Source of the DNA: JALYNX01 sp963749415
GTDB taxonomy: Bacteria > Actinomycetota > Acidimicrobiia > Spongiisociales > ZC4RG35
Direction of reading: 5' to 3'
NCBI GenBank assembly: GCA_963749415.1
Contig: CAVVMG010000001.1
Location: forward strand, 744,001-808,000
DNA length: 64,000 bases
The position numbers and the translations under genes were made by a program. The notes under the pieces are model-generated. The model was not told the DNA's origin and searched no databases. It was given only the letters and a program-made list of their open reading frames with translations. Numbering within the stretch: the stretch's first letter is position 1; each line of letters begins with the position of its first letter. This document shows positions 1 to 9,098 of the stretch, one piece after another.

Positions 1-1226
1 CCGGAGAGGGCGCCGCCGTAGCGAAGACACGCCTCGACCATCTCCTCGCCGGCAGCCTGGACTCGCTCCATGGTCCCTGGGATCGAGCTGTCGAAGGCCA
101 TCAGCGGGTGCAGGTTCCCGTCGCCGGCGTGGAGAATGTTGCACACGGTGAGGTCGTAGTGGGCGGCAATGGCCATCACCTCTTCCATCGCGGGGCCCAT
201 CTTGGAACGGGGCACGACGGTGTCGTGGAGGTAGTAGTCCGGCGCCACCTGAGCTACAGAGCCGAACGCGGCCTTGCGCCCCTTCCACAGGATGTCCCGC
301 TCGGCCTGGTCGACTGCGATCACCACCTGACGGGCTCCATGGTCGGCGGCGATACGGCCGATCAAGGCGGCCTCCGCCTCCACCGCCTCTGGCTCGCCGA
401 CCACTTCGGCGAGGAGCATTGCTCCGGCGTCGACCGGGAATCCGGCCTGCAGCCAATTCTCGATGGCGACCAGGGAGTTCTGGTCCATGATCTCCATCGC
501 AGCAGGCACCAGGCCCGCCGCGATGACGCTCGACACTGTTTCCACTGCTCCACCGAGGGTGTCGTAATCGATGCGGAGAGTGCGCACGTCCGCCTCCAGC
601 GGGAGGAGACGGACCAGCGCTCTCGTGACCACGCAGAGGGTGCCTTCCGATCCCACGATGATCCCTTTGAGGTCCAGCCCTGGGGGATCGGGGGCCTGGC
701 TACCCAGGACCACCACCTCCCCACCAGCCATCACCACTTCGAGCCCGAGGACATGGCTGGTGGTGGCCCCCTCCGCGAGACAGTGGGCCCCGCCTGAGTT
801 GTTGGCGACATTGCCCCCGATGGTGCAGGCGGGTTGCGAGGAGGGGTCGGGGGCGAATTGGAGCCCGTAGGGAGCGACAGCCTTGCCCAGGTCGAGGTTG
901 ATCACCCCCGCCCCGACCCAGGCGGTCCGGTTCCGAGCGTCGATGTCGATCCGGTTCATCGCGGTCGTCACCAGGACCACGCCGCCTTCAGTTGGGCTGG
1001 CCCCGGCTGTGAGACCGGTGCCGGCCCCCCGGGCCACGATCGGCGCTCCGTGCGCCTCGGCCAGTCGGACCACTCCGGCCACCTCTTCGGTGGTGGAAGG
1101 AAGGACGACACAGGTCGGGTCGCCCCGCATCAGGGAAGCATCCTTCGAGTAGAGGTAGAGCTCGACCGGTTGATGAAGGACACGACCGGCGCCCAGGAGT
1201 TGCTCCAGGTCGGAGATCAGGGACAT
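1..1226 (-). CDS. glcD: FAD-linked oxidase, glycolate/D-lactate oxidase GlcD-like (partial, C-terminus off the window)
   Basis: The visible part is 408 residues and lacks its C-terminal end at the left edge. The N-terminal PCMH-type FAD-binding domain shows GAGTGLTAGA near residues 67-76, GGNVANNSGG near 138 and GIIVGSEGTL near 190. The C-terminal FAD-oxidase domain carries HAGDGNLHP near 363-371, the metal and flavin-proximal motif of the GlcD / D-2-hydroxyacid dehydrogenase family. These enzymes oxidise glycolate, D-lactate or related 2-hydroxyacids. The substrate cannot be read from the sequence. The ATG at 1226 is the first start after the hyuB stop, 25 nt downstream, so it is probably the last visible gene of the hyuA-to-glcD operon. 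Glycolate or glyoxylate chemistry would suit the ureide pathway elsewhere in the window, but that link is only inference. Confidence 0.85.
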   Translation of the reverse strand, partial: MSLISDLEQLLGAGRVLHQPVELYLYSKDASLMRGDPTCVVLPSTTEEVAGVVRLAEAHGAPIVARGAGTGLTAGASPTEGGVVLVTTAMNRIDIDARNRTAWVGAGVINLDLGKAVAPYGLQFAPDPSSQPACTIGGNVANNSGGAHCLAEGATTSHVLGLEVVMAGGEVVVLGSQAPDPPGLDLKGIIVGSEGTLCVVTRALVRLLPLEADVRTLRIDYDTLGGAVETVSSVIAAGLVPAAMEIMDQNSLVAIENWLQAGFPVDAGAMLLAEVVGEPEAVEAEAALIGRIAADHGARQVVIAVDQAERDILWKGRKAAFGSVAQVAPDYYLHDTVVPRSKMGPAMEEVMAIAAHYDLTVCNILHAGDGNLHPLMAFDSSIPGTMERVQAAGEEMVEACLRYGGALS

Positions 1227-1251
1227 GGGGGCGGAGGGTACCGCCGGCCGC

Positions 1252-2790
1252 TCAGGCTTTCCCCCAACCGCCCCCACCCGGAGTCAGCACCAGGAGTCGG
1301 TCGCCGGGCTCGACTTCGATCGTCACCTTGCCGGGGAGACGCTCCCTGGAGCCATCAGGTCGGATCAGCCAATCCTCCCCTGCGGCGCCGGGCTCGCCAC
1401 CTGCCAGACCCCAGGGCCGGTTGCGCCGGCGCTCGCCCATCAGCGACAGGGTTGCCGCGGAATCGAAGCGGATTTCCCGCTCGATGCCCTCGCCACCCGG
1501 ATAGCGGCCTGCCCCGCCACTTTCCCGGCGCAGCGTGTAGCGGGTCACCCGGAACGGGTAGTGGGCATCGAGCGACTCGATCGGCGTGTTCTCGGTGTTG
1601 GTCATCCCGGTGTGGATCCCGGACTGCCCGGCGCGTCCGGGGCGCCCGCCCTGGCCCCCGGCCACCGTCTCGTAGTAGGTGAACTCGTCGTTGCCGATCA
1701 GGACGTTGTTCATCGTGCCCTGGGACGCGGCGGGTACCCGATCGGGTGCAGCTTGGGCCATGGCTCCGAGCAGGACATCGGCGATCCGTTGCGCGGTCTC
1801 GACATTGCCCGCGGCGACGGCGGCGGGCGACGACGCATCGACGATCGACCCGGGGCGGCTGAGCAATTCGAGATTGCGATAGCAGCCTCCATTGGCCGGG
1901 ATCGTGGGATCAGTGGCCACCCGCACCGCGTAGTACAGACAGGAACGGGTCACGGCCTGGACCGCGTTGAAGTTGGCCGCCACCTGGTCGTCGCTGGCGT
2001 TGAAATCGGCGCTCAGGTGCTCGCGTTCGATGACGACCCGGACCCGGATCGCAACGTCTTCTTCCCCATGCTCCATGAAGTCCTCGAAGGAGTACTCGCC
2101 GTCGGGAAGATCAGAGATAGCGGCCGCCATCCGCCTTTCCCCGTATGAGAGAAGCGCAGTGGACACCTCCCGAAACCGGTGCAGGCCCTCGATATCCGCC
2201 AACTCGACGAGGCGTTGTGCACCCACTGCGTTGGCCCCGGTCTGGGCGGCGAGGTCACCGCGGCGCTCCCAGGGGGTGCGGGAGGCGGCGATGAAGGGCT
2301 CGGCGAATTCCTCCACCCAGCGCCCGTCCGAGACCGCCAGGGTTGGTGACACCCGGTGGCCCTCCTGGTCGAGGGTCACCGCGTGCGCCGGCATCGAGCC
2401 TGGCGCCTCGCCCCCGACATCCGCATGATGGGCCCGGTTGGCCACCCATCCCACGAGGACGGACCCGGCAAACACCGGGGCGGCGAGAGTCAGGTCATTC
2501 AGGTGAGTGCCACCGGCGAAAGGATCGTTCACCGCGTACTGGGCGCCGGGGACAGGGTCGAATGCCTCGAGACAGGCGGCAACCGAGGCCGGCATCGAGC
2601 CGAGATGAACCGGAATGTGCTCCGCCTGCGCCAACATCTCACCATCCGGGGTGAACACGGCTGCGGAGCAGTCGGCTCGCTCCTTGATGTTGGGCGAGAG
2701 TGAAGTGTGCCGCAGGACTACTCCCATCTCGTCGGCGATCGCCGCCAGCCGGTTCCTGGCGACTTCGAGGGTGGTTGGGTCGACGCTCAT
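1252..2790 (-). CDS. hyuB: Hydantoinase B / oxoprolinase family subunit
   Basis: This is a 512-residue protein of the HyuB family (N-methylhydantoinase B, acetophenone carboxylase and 5-oxoprolinase beta part). It works with a HyuA subunit in ATP-dependent opening or carboxylation of cyclic amides or ketones. The family hallmarks are visible: a conserved block with AQAEHIPVHLGSM near residues 57-69, then NDPFAGGTHLNDL, and a glycine-rich C-terminus ending TPGGGGWG. The ATG at 2790 overlaps the alkD stop by four bases (ATGA), which indicates translational coupling and rules out the longer upstream reading. Its partner hyuA lies on the same strand but is separated by alkD and a nucleotidase gene, an unusual order. 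The substrate is unknown. Confidence 0.9.
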   Translation of the reverse strand: MSVDPTTLEVARNRLAAIADEMGVVLRHTSLSPNIKERADCSAAVFTPDGEMLAQAEHIPVHLGSMPASVAACLEAFDPVPGAQYAVNDPFAGGTHLNDLTLAAPVFAGSVLVGWVANRAHHADVGGEAPGSMPAHAVTLDQEGHRVSPTLAVSDGRWVEEFAEPFIAASRTPWERRGDLAAQTGANAVGAQRLVELADIEGLHRFREVSTALLSYGERRMAAAISDLPDGEYSFEDFMEHGEEDVAIRVRVVIEREHLSADFNASDDQVAANFNAVQAVTRSCLYYAVRVATDPTIPANGGCYRNLELLSRPGSIVDASSPAAVAAGNVETAQRIADVLLGAMAQAAPDRVPAASQGTMNNVLIGNDEFTYYETVAGGQGGRPGRAGQSGIHTGMTNTENTPIESLDAHYPFRVTRYTLRRESGGAGRYPGGEGIEREIRFDSAATLSLMGERRRNRPWGLAGGEPGAAGEDWLIRPDGSRERLPGKVTIEVEPGDRLLVLTPGGGGWGKA

Positions 2791-3497
2791 GACACCAGGT
2801 GCCCGATGTGCTTGGTTGCCTCCCGGAAGCTGAGGGTCGAGAGCTCGCCGCGGTGGCTCGCGACGAATCGAGCCACTGCCTCGGGGTCGGTCTTGGCGTA
2901 CTCCCGCAGCGCCCAACCGATCGCCTTCCGGATGAAGAATTCCTTCTCGTCGAGGTGCGCCTTGCAGAACGCGAACAGACGGCGCGCATCTGTGCGCTCC
3001 TTGGCCCCGACCTGACAGATGATGGCGCTGCGCCGCAGCCACATGTCCTCCGCTTCGATCCAGGCGTCAACTTCGGCCCAGGCCTCCCCCGGCTCCTCGA
3101 TAACCAGAGTCCGCACCAGATGGGTCGCCACTTCGTCGACGAAGTCCCACCAGGCCCCCTCGACGATCAGCCGCCGGTATAGGGGAAGCGAGGCGGAGTC
3201 CACGAAGGTGCGATGTCGACGCGCCACCTCCAGCGCCAGATACTTCTCCTCCCGGTGCGGCAGGTCCCAGAGCCCGAGGACCAGGGCCTCGTACTCGTTG
3301 CGGTCAACCGGCGCGAAGTCAGCGATGAGGGTGCGGGCGATCTCCGCCCGGGCCGGTTTCTGTACGCCGAAGAAGGGCATCTCGGTCTTCATGTAGGCCT
3401 GCATCCCGACCGCTTTTTCGGGGTTCGCCTTCGCCTGGAGCGAGGAGGTCACGAACCGGGTAGCCGCCGCGACGAGATCCCTTGTCGTCATCGGCAC
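2787..3497 (-). CDS. alkD: DNA alkylation repair protein, AlkD-like HEAT-repeat glycosylase
   Basis: The 236-residue protein matches the AlkD family, bacterial DNA glycosylases built from HEAT-like repeats that excise N3- and N7-alkylated purines without base flipping. The residues known to matter in Bacillus cereus AlkD have clear counterparts: W117 and D121 in AWWDFVDEVA, an arginine in MWLRRSAI (155/156), and W195 in IRKAIGWALREY. Length is normal. Either the ATG at 3497 or the one three codons later could be the start. It sits between a nucleotidase gene and hyuB and shares a four-base overlap with hyuB, so a DNA repair gene is translationally coupled to a metabolic subunit. Confidence 0.9.
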   Translation of the reverse strand: MPMTTRDLVAAATRFVTSSLQAKANPEKAVGMQAYMKTEMPFFGVQKPARAEIARTLIADFAPVDRNEYEALVLGLWDLPHREEKYLALEVARRHRTFVDSASLPLYRRLIVEGAWWDFVDEVATHLVRTLVIEEPGEAWAEVDAWIEAEDMWLRRSAIICQVGAKERTDARRLFAFCKAHLDEKEFFIRKAIGWALREYAKTDPEAVARFVASHRGELSTLSFREATKHIGHLVS

Positions 3498-3509
3498 CGA
3501 TCGTAATTT

Positions 3510-3547
3510 CGACCTGAGCTCGAGCCTGGGGGCTCGGGCTCAGGTCG
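3510..3547 (-). terminator. Strong hairpin after the 5'-nucleotidase gene
   Basis: Bases 3510-3526 pair with 3531-3547 over 17 positions with a single T-G wobble, leaving a TGGG loop. It begins 7 nt past the nucleotidase stop on the minus strand, so it could end or attenuate transcription before alkD. There is no clear U-tract after it, so full termination is uncertain. Confidence 0.55.
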
Positions 3548-3553
3548 CGATAA

Positions 3554-5281
3554 CTACGGGGTGACGGTGATCCGGTTCATCGGCCCGGGAGGCACCGGGG
3601 AATTCGCGACGAAGTATGCCTCGAACGCATCGGTGTCCACCGCTCCGCCCAGCCGATTGGTGCCCTGGACCAGGATCGGGAAGCTGTCGCCTCCATCGGC
3701 GAGGAAGCTGTTGACGGTGACCCGGTAGCTCGCCGCCGGGTCGACAAGCAAACCATTGATCATGATGGTCGCCGGGTTCACCTTGTCGCAGATCGGCCCA
3801 GCGCTATTCCAGGTATACGTGAATCCTGCCGAGACCTGGAGGACGCGCGCCGTCGCGAGGGTGCAACCGGCAAACTGCTCCTCGAGAAGCCTCTCGATCT
3901 GGGCCCCGGTCAGGGACATGGTGACCAGGCTGTTCCCAAACGGCTGCACGGTGAACATCTCCCCATAGGTGACGTTGCCATCACCCTCGCCGGCCGGGCT
4001 GCTGAGGAAGGTGAGATCGGCCCGGATCCCACCCGGGTTCATGAAGGCGACCACGGCGTCGCCGAACCCGGGGTCGTTGGTGGCGTCCAACTGGCCGTCG
4101 GCGATCACATCACCGAGGGCAGACTCCCCTGCGGGATTTTGTGCCCTGAGGATGTTCGCGGTGATCGAGCCGATGACCCGGTTGGCAAGGGGGGCGGCGA
4201 TGGTGTTGTACTTGGTGATCAGGGCCTCGACGGCTGGATCCGCAGTCACGGTCCTGGTCACTTCCTTGTTGTCGATGAGGATCTGAGTCGGCTCACCGCT
4301 GCGGCGGTCGAGCGTCATGTCGATATCGGTCACCACCCGTCCGAAGGAATAGGAGCTGGTCACCGGGTCGCCGTCGATGACGCAGTTGTACGGGAGATGG
4401 GTGTGACCGGTCACCCAGAGGTCGATCTCGTCGTTGGTGTTCTCGACGATCCCCTGGATCGCACCCGAGAAACCGGTGCAGCCGTCGATGTTGTCCAGGG
4501 CCGGCGCCACCGATTGCGCCCCGCCCTCGTGGATGAGGACCACGATCGTCTCCGCACCCTGGCGCTTGATCCTGCGCACCAGTTTGTTGATCGTCTCCGC
4601 CTCGTCGAGGAAGTCGTATCCGGCAACTCCGGACGGGGTGACGATGTTCGGGGTTCCTTCGAGGGTCAACCCGATGAAGGCGACCTTGGTCCCCTTGAAC
4701 GTGCGGATCTTGTAGGCAGGGAACAGTGTCTTCCCGTTCTTCTCGCTGACCACGTTGGCGGCGAGGTACTGGAACTTGGCGCCTCGGAACCCATCGCCAT
4801 CCTGACAACCGTCGACGGGATGGCATCCGCCCCGTGCCATACGCTTGAGCTCGGCGATGCCCTCATCGAACTCGTGGTTGCCAACCGCGTTGAAGTCGAG
4901 ACCCCAGAGATTGGCCGCCTCGATGGTCGGCTCGTCGTGGAACAGGGCCGAGAGGAGCGGGCTGGCCCCGATCATGTCCCCGGCCGAGACGATGACTGTG
5001 TTCTTCGGGTTGGTCGCCTCCAGCGTGTGGAGATGCGTTGCTAGGAAGGCGGCTCCTCCATACTCGGGTGTGCCGGAGGGGCCGATGCGGCCCGACGATC
5101 CGGTCGGTGGCTGCAGATTTCCATGGAAGTCATTGATCGCCAGGATCTGGACGTCGACGGCACCCTTGGGCTTGGACGGCTTCGAGTCATCGGCAGTCGC
5201 CGGGACGCTGCTCAAGGCGAGCGCGAGAACGCTTATCAATACGATGGAAATCCTCCGCCGGCGACGGGGTCGAGAAGCCAT
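3554..5281 (-). CDS. Secreted 5'-nucleotidase / 2',3'-cyclic phosphodiesterase (UshA/NucA family)
   Basis: This 575-residue protein begins with an arginine-rich n-region and hydrophobic core ending SVPATA near residue 30, a classical Sec signal peptide, so it is exported. The calcineurin-like metallophosphatase domain follows, with metal-ligand motifs NDFHGN (50-55), SAGDMIG (99-104), GNHEFDEG (133-140) and GHTHLPYN (near 290). The C-terminal half is the 5'-nucleotidase substrate-binding domain. Family members strip phosphate from extracellular nucleotides so that the nucleoside can be taken up. That suits a genome region rich in purine metabolism. It is in the same orientation as hyuA upstream and alkD downstream. 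No cell-wall anchor was seen. Confidence 0.9.
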   Translation of the reverse strand: MASRPRRRRRISIVLISVLALALSSVPATADDSKPSKPKGAVDVQILAINDFHGNLQPPTGSSGRIGPSGTPEYGGAAFLATHLHTLEATNPKNTVIVSAGDMIGASPLLSALFHDEPTIEAANLWGLDFNAVGNHEFDEGIAELKRMARGGCHPVDGCQDGDGFRGAKFQYLAANVVSEKNGKTLFPAYKIRTFKGTKVAFIGLTLEGTPNIVTPSGVAGYDFLDEAETINKLVRRIKRQGAETIVVLIHEGGAQSVAPALDNIDGCTGFSGAIQGIVENTNDEIDLWVTGHTHLPYNCVIDGDPVTSSYSFGRVVTDIDMTLDRRSGEPTQILIDNKEVTRTVTADPAVEALITKYNTIAAPLANRVIGSITANILRAQNPAGESALGDVIADGQLDATNDPGFGDAVVAFMNPGGIRADLTFLSSPAGEGDGNVTYGEMFTVQPFGNSLVTMSLTGAQIERLLEEQFAGCTLATARVLQVSAGFTYTWNSAGPICDKVNPATIMINGLLVDPAASYRVTVNSFLADGGDSFPILVQGTNRLGGAVDTDAFEAYFVANSPVPPGPMNRITVTP

Positions 5282-5382
5282 TTGTCCTCCTTGATTTGTG
5301 TGCCGGATGCGCGGCCCGGCACCCCGGACAGGTCGGCGATCCTACTCCGGCCCTGACCTCAGGTACCCGGCCTGAGCCACGC

Positions 5383-7284
5383 TCATACGCCGATCTCCAA
5401 TGTCCCGTCGTCGTGGACCGACATTCGATCTCCCGTCTCGAGAAGGGTCACCGAATCACGCTCCGTGATCAAAGCCGGGCCTCGTGTCTCGAAGCCGGCC
5501 GGGAGGTGAACGCGGTCCCAAACCTTGGATCCGCCCGGTGTGGTAGCAATCGGCTCCGGCCTTGCCAGCGCTGGCCTCGAGGGAAGGTCATCCCAGGTTG
5601 CCGACGCATCGCCGGTCACCTCGGCTCGAATGTCCACCAATTGGATCGGATCCCGGGGCAGGTCGAACCCGAACCGGGCCCGATGAGCCTCCTCGAATCG
5701 AGCGCGGAGACGGCTCCAATCGGCATCCGCACGCACCGCCAGCTCGTGAGATTGGCCGACATAACGCAGTTCGGCCGTGACCACCGGAGACCCGCCGTCG
5801 CCGACATTCATCTCATCGAAGGATTCCACGCCCTGGGAACCGATCTCACGGACGATCTGGGGGAGGCGCGTCGATCCCTCGTCGAGGAGCACAGTCCGGA
5901 TCGCATCGGCCCTGGGCCGGGCCAGGAGGAGACCGAGCGCGGAGAAGACCCCGGAAAAGGGTGGGATCAAGACCCTCTCGATGCCGAGACGCTTGGCCAG
6001 ACGGGAAGCATGGAGCCCTCCGGCGCCCCCAAAGGCGATCAAGACTCCCTCCCGGGGGTCGACACCCTCCTCGACGGACACCGAGCGGATCGCCCGCTCC
6101 ATGTGGGAGTCGACAACCTCGATGATGCCCTCGGCGGTGGCGACGAGGCCGAGGCCGAGGGTTTGACCCAGCTTTTCAACGGCAGCGGCTGCCGCATCAG
6201 AGTGCATCACGAGCGACCCAGCCAGGGCGAGAGCGGGCGGCAGGTTGCCCAGCACCAGGTTGGCGTCGGTGACGGTTGGCAGCTTGCCTCCCCGGCCATA
6301 CGCGGCCGGGCCGGGATCGGCGCCGGCCGACTGCGGCCCCACACGCAGCGCACCTCCCTCGTCACTCCATCCAATGCTCCCGCCGCCGGCGCCGATGGTG
6401 TTGATGGGAAGAGTCGGCACCCGGTTGACACGCCCCGCCGCCCTTCTCCCCGGAACGACATGAGCCCCTCCGTCGACGATCCGGCAGACATCGGTCGAGG
6501 TGCCACCCATGTCGAAGCTGAATGCGGTGCGATGGCCTTTGATCCGGGCCAATGCTGACGCCGCGACGACACCGGCGGCGGGGCCGGAGAGAACGAGGCG
6601 ACCGGCAAAGCCAACGGCGGTCTCGAAGGGAAGCAGCCCACCGGCAGAGGTCATCACCAACCGGGCATCGATGGGCAGAGCGGACCCGAGACGGCCCAGG
6701 TATCCCGACACCTCCGCAGAGAGATACGCATCGAGGGCAGTCGTGGCTATTCGCTCGTATTCCCTGAAACCGGGCGAGACAGTGGCAGCTACCGAGACCG
6801 GGACTTCGAGTGCCTTCTCGAGATCGGCGGCGAGGTCGATTTCGGCTGAAGGGTCCGCATAGGAGCGGACCAACGCCACCGCGACCGCCTCCGGCGCGGC
6901 TGCTCGAAGGCGGTCGAGTAGTGCCTCGAGATCGCCATCGTTCCCGAACCTCATCTCCCTGGGCACCAGGGACGCCGGGCGATCGGAAAGGGGGTCGTAA
7001 AGGGAAGGCCGAGCCTGGCGGCCGATCTCGATGATGTCCTCGAAGCCGGATGAGGTGACCAATGCCACCCGCGCCCCGCGGCTCTCGAGGAGGGCGTTGG
7101 TGCCGGCCGTCGTGCCGTGGAGAAAGGTGGTTGTGCCAACCGGTCCGAATTCGGCGACGGCGCCGATCACGCCGTCTTCCTGGCGGATGGTCGTCGGCAA
7201 CTTTCCCCCACGCACGGTCTCGCCGTCGTAGACCACGACATCGGTGAATGTGCCGCCGACATCCACCCCGATCGATGAGGGCAC
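5383..7284 (-). CDS. hyuA: Hydantoinase A / oxoprolinase family subunit
   Basis: The 633-residue protein is the ATP-binding partner of HyuB, an actin-like ATPase fold found in N-methylhydantoinase, acetophenone carboxylase and 5-oxoprolinase. It shows GVDVGGTFTD at residues 6-15, the second phosphate-binding block FDMGGTSTDV near 270, and NTIGAGGGSIGW shortly after. Conserved C-terminal blocks include GPALITERDSVT. I chose the GTG at 7284 because GVDVGGTFTD should lie within the first ten residues, and because upstream extension would run into the divergent Nfu_N gene only 20 nt away. It heads the minus-strand operon that includes hyuB four genes later. Confidence 0.9.
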   Translation of the reverse strand: MPSSIGVDVGGTFTDVVVYDGETVRGGKLPTTIRQEDGVIGAVAEFGPVGTTTFLHGTTAGTNALLESRGARVALVTSSGFEDIIEIGRQARPSLYDPLSDRPASLVPREMRFGNDGDLEALLDRLRAAAPEAVAVALVRSYADPSAEIDLAADLEKALEVPVSVAATVSPGFREYERIATTALDAYLSAEVSGYLGRLGSALPIDARLVMTSAGGLLPFETAVGFAGRLVLSGPAAGVVAASALARIKGHRTAFSFDMGGTSTDVCRIVDGGAHVVPGRRAAGRVNRVPTLPINTIGAGGGSIGWSDEGGALRVGPQSAGADPGPAAYGRGGKLPTVTDANLVLGNLPPALALAGSLVMHSDAAAAAVEKLGQTLGLGLVATAEGIIEVVDSHMERAIRSVSVEEGVDPREGVLIAFGGAGGLHASRLAKRLGIERVLIPPFSGVFSALGLLLARPRADAIRTVLLDEGSTRLPQIVREIGSQGVESFDEMNVGDGGSPVVTAELRYVGQSHELAVRADADWSRLRARFEEAHRARFGFDLPRDPIQLVDIRAEVTGDASATWDDLPSRPALARPEPIATTPGGSKVWDRVHLPAGFETRGPALITERDSVTLLETGDRMSVHDDGTLEIGV

Positions 7285-7304
7285 CCGATTAGCCTCGGTC
7301 GGCC

Positions 7305-7562
7305 ATGCCGGTGAGCGTCGCCCCCACGCCGAATCCCAACGCCGCCAAGTTTTCCGTAGGGGAGCCCGTGGGAGGTCCGGCAACTTTCGTCGCCGGCTCC
7401 AACCCAGACGACCCGCTGGCGTCCGGCCTGTTGGGGATACCCGGGGTGACCAGCATCTTCATGACCGCTGACTTCGTCACCATCTCCAAGGCTCCCGACA
7501 CCCCGTGGGAGTCGATCATCCCCGAGGCGACGGCGATCCTAGAGAGCCGATTCGGAGCCTGA
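7305..7562 (+). CDS. Nfu_N-domain protein (NifU/Nfu N-terminal scaffold domain only)
   Basis: This is an 85-residue protein consisting only of the Nfu N-terminal domain. It opens with the family signature TPNPNAAKF, has a central LLGIPGVTSIFMTADFVTI stretch and ends after a short helix. Full-length Nfu Fe-S carriers add a C-terminal domain with a CxxC cluster site. That domain is absent here, and the next gene converges 3 nt later on the other strand, so this is a genuinely short form. It could help target or regulate Fe-S delivery, but it cannot bind a cluster by the canonical site. A GTG two codons in is an alternative start. Confidence 0.85.
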   Translation: MPVSVAPTPNPNAAKFSVGEPVGGPATFVAGSNPDDPLASGLLGIPGVTSIFMTADFVTISKAPDTPWESIIPEATAILESRFGA

Positions 7563-7564
7563 TC

Positions 7565-8404
7565 TCAGGGCACAGGCACCGTGACAAGCCGGGCCACCCC
7601 GTCGGGACCGGGAGCGGTGACCACCACCAGCCACCCTCCGGCGGCGGTCTGAATCCCGCCAGACACCGCCGAAGCCCCGCTGGCCGCGATCGCGCTCGCC
7701 TCCACATCGGCGGGCACCGGGACCAGGGTCAGCGACACGGGCTCCGGGTTGGTGACCACCCCCAGGACCGGGGGCATCACCACCTGTGGCCCGGCCTCGG
7801 CCACGCGGACATCGACGGTCGCGGTGTATGGAGCCTGCCTGCGATAGGGCTCCTCGCCATTGGCCAGCAGTGAGCGGACCAGCACTGTCACCCGATAGAC
7901 CAGCGGAGCCACCTCCTCGACCCGCACGGCCCGCACCCACTCGACGAATACCCGGGATGACTCCGGGGGAGCCGGCACCGACACGCCGGCGGGCATCAGT
8001 GCGGCGAGGGCTGCGTGGCTCTCCTCGGACCCATCGACTCCCACGTATTCCGTGACGAACCATTCGGCATGGGCGGCCGCCTGATCGACGAGCCGTTCCG
8101 GGGGGATCGCGTAGAGATCTGCCTCGGCGACCACAATCGGCGCTCCGACTTCTGTAACCGGCGCGGCGGCGGTGCTTGCCAGGACCGCGTCCGTTGCCGG
8201 TGGCGCCGCGAGCGTGGTGGCGACGGCAACGGTGGGCTGAGGCTGCTGCGACGCCGGACGATTGGACATGTACGAGTAGGCGAGGGCGCCGAGGACGATC
8301 GCCCCGGCGAGGGCGAACATCCACCATTGCCGATCCCCACCGCCCTTGGTCTCGAGCGTCTCCCATGGGATCCGCTCATAGACCTCGTTTCGCTCGGAGT
8401 CCAT
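7565..8404 (-). CDS. Conserved membrane-anchored protein of unknown function
   Basis: I do not recognise a characterised family. The 279-residue product starts with a charged cytoplasmic segment (MDSERNEVYERIPWETLE), followed by one transmembrane helix at about residues 28-45, a proline/alanine/threonine-rich linker to about residue 90, and an extracytoplasmic beta-rich region. The topology resembles bitopic proteins carrying an NTF2- or TcpC-like external domain, but that comparison is by general shape only. The ATG at 8404 was chosen because longer readings enter the divergent promoter region and look non-coding. The gene is divergent from 8496 and convergent with the Nfu_N gene. Confidence 0.7.
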   Translation of the reverse strand: MDSERNEVYERIPWETLETKGGGDRQWWMFALAGAIVLGALAYSYMSNRPASQQPQPTVAVATTLAAPPATDAVLASTAAAPVTEVGAPIVVAEADLYAIPPERLVDQAAAHAEWFVTEYVGVDGSEESHAALAALMPAGVSVPAPPESSRVFVEWVRAVRVEEVAPLVYRVTVLVRSLLANGEEPYRRQAPYTATVDVRVAEAGPQVVMPPVLGVVTNPEPVSLTLVPVPADVEASAIAASGASAVSGGIQTAAGGWLVVVTAPGPDGVARLVTVPVP

Positions 8405-8495
8405 GGTTCCGAACCTATGGACGCCCCGGCAGCGATTCAAGGGTGTCGTTCTCAACCCGGGAACCAGGCCGCTGGAAGCTATCGTTTCGCCGGTC

Positions 8496-9098
8496 ATGGC
8501 AGTCAACCCCGACCCGAAACCGGGCCGCTGGATTCTTCCCCTCGTCATCCTCGGGATGATCGCCTTCACCTATTTCTTCGTCAGTTCCCTCCCAGAAGGC
8601 TCTCCCACGACCACGCTGGCAGCAGCGCCGTCGACGACGACTGGCCCCGATGGAGGTACCACCCTTCCCGGGACCGCGACCACTGTTGCCGGCACCGCCG
8701 AGGCGTATATCGGCGAGTTGGACACCATCAACGAGCAGCTTCAGGTGATGGTTACGGAGCTGGTGACTGTGAACGACGGCTTCGATGCTGACCCCCGCAC
8801 CGTCGAATTCGACGACGCCGTGAGTCGGTTGGAGGTCGTCGCGACCGACACCCAGGGGCTGGCCGACCAGGTGGCAGCGCTCTCCGTGCCCGCAGGCCTG
8901 GAAGCCAACCAGCAGGCCCTGGTGACCGCGATCGACTTCTGCGCCGGAGCAGCTCAGGACACCCTCGACGGGCTGCAGAGCACTGACACCGGTGAGTTGC
9001 GTCACACTGCGGTCGAGGCATATACGACATCGGCCACCGATTTCGACACCGAGGTCCAGAACGCGAGGGCCGCGGCCGGAGTGACTCCCGACGCCTGA
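8496..9098 (+). CDS. Membrane-anchored extracytoplasmic protein, unknown function
   Basis: The 200-residue product has a short proline-rich N-terminus and one hydrophobic helix at residues 12-31. A threonine/glycine linker (32-75) follows, then a helical domain of about 120 residues rich in regularly spaced hydrophobic positions. It looks like a signal-anchored periplasmic or cell-wall-facing helical bundle, and I cannot assign a function. The start is the ATG at 8496, which directly precedes the anchor. The stop overlaps the next start by one base (TGATG), so it is probably co-translated with the Eis-type acetyltransferase. Confidence 0.7.
   Translation: MAVNPDPKPGRWILPLVILGMIAFTYFFVSSLPEGSPTTTLAAAPSTTTGPDGGTTLPGTATTVAGTAEAYIGELDTINEQLQVMVTELVTVNDGFDADPRTVEFDDAVSRLEVVATDTQGLADQVAALSVPAGLEANQQALVTAIDFCAGAAQDTLDGLQSTDTGELRHTAVEAYTTSATDFDTEVQNARAAAGVTPDA

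Noticed and set aside
4139..5044. A 301-codon open frame on the plus strand across the 5'-nucleotidase gene
   Set aside because: It is antisense to a strongly supported gene with signal peptide and metal motifs, and its own sequence shows no family features, only the Arg/Asp/His-rich bias of high-GC shadow frames.
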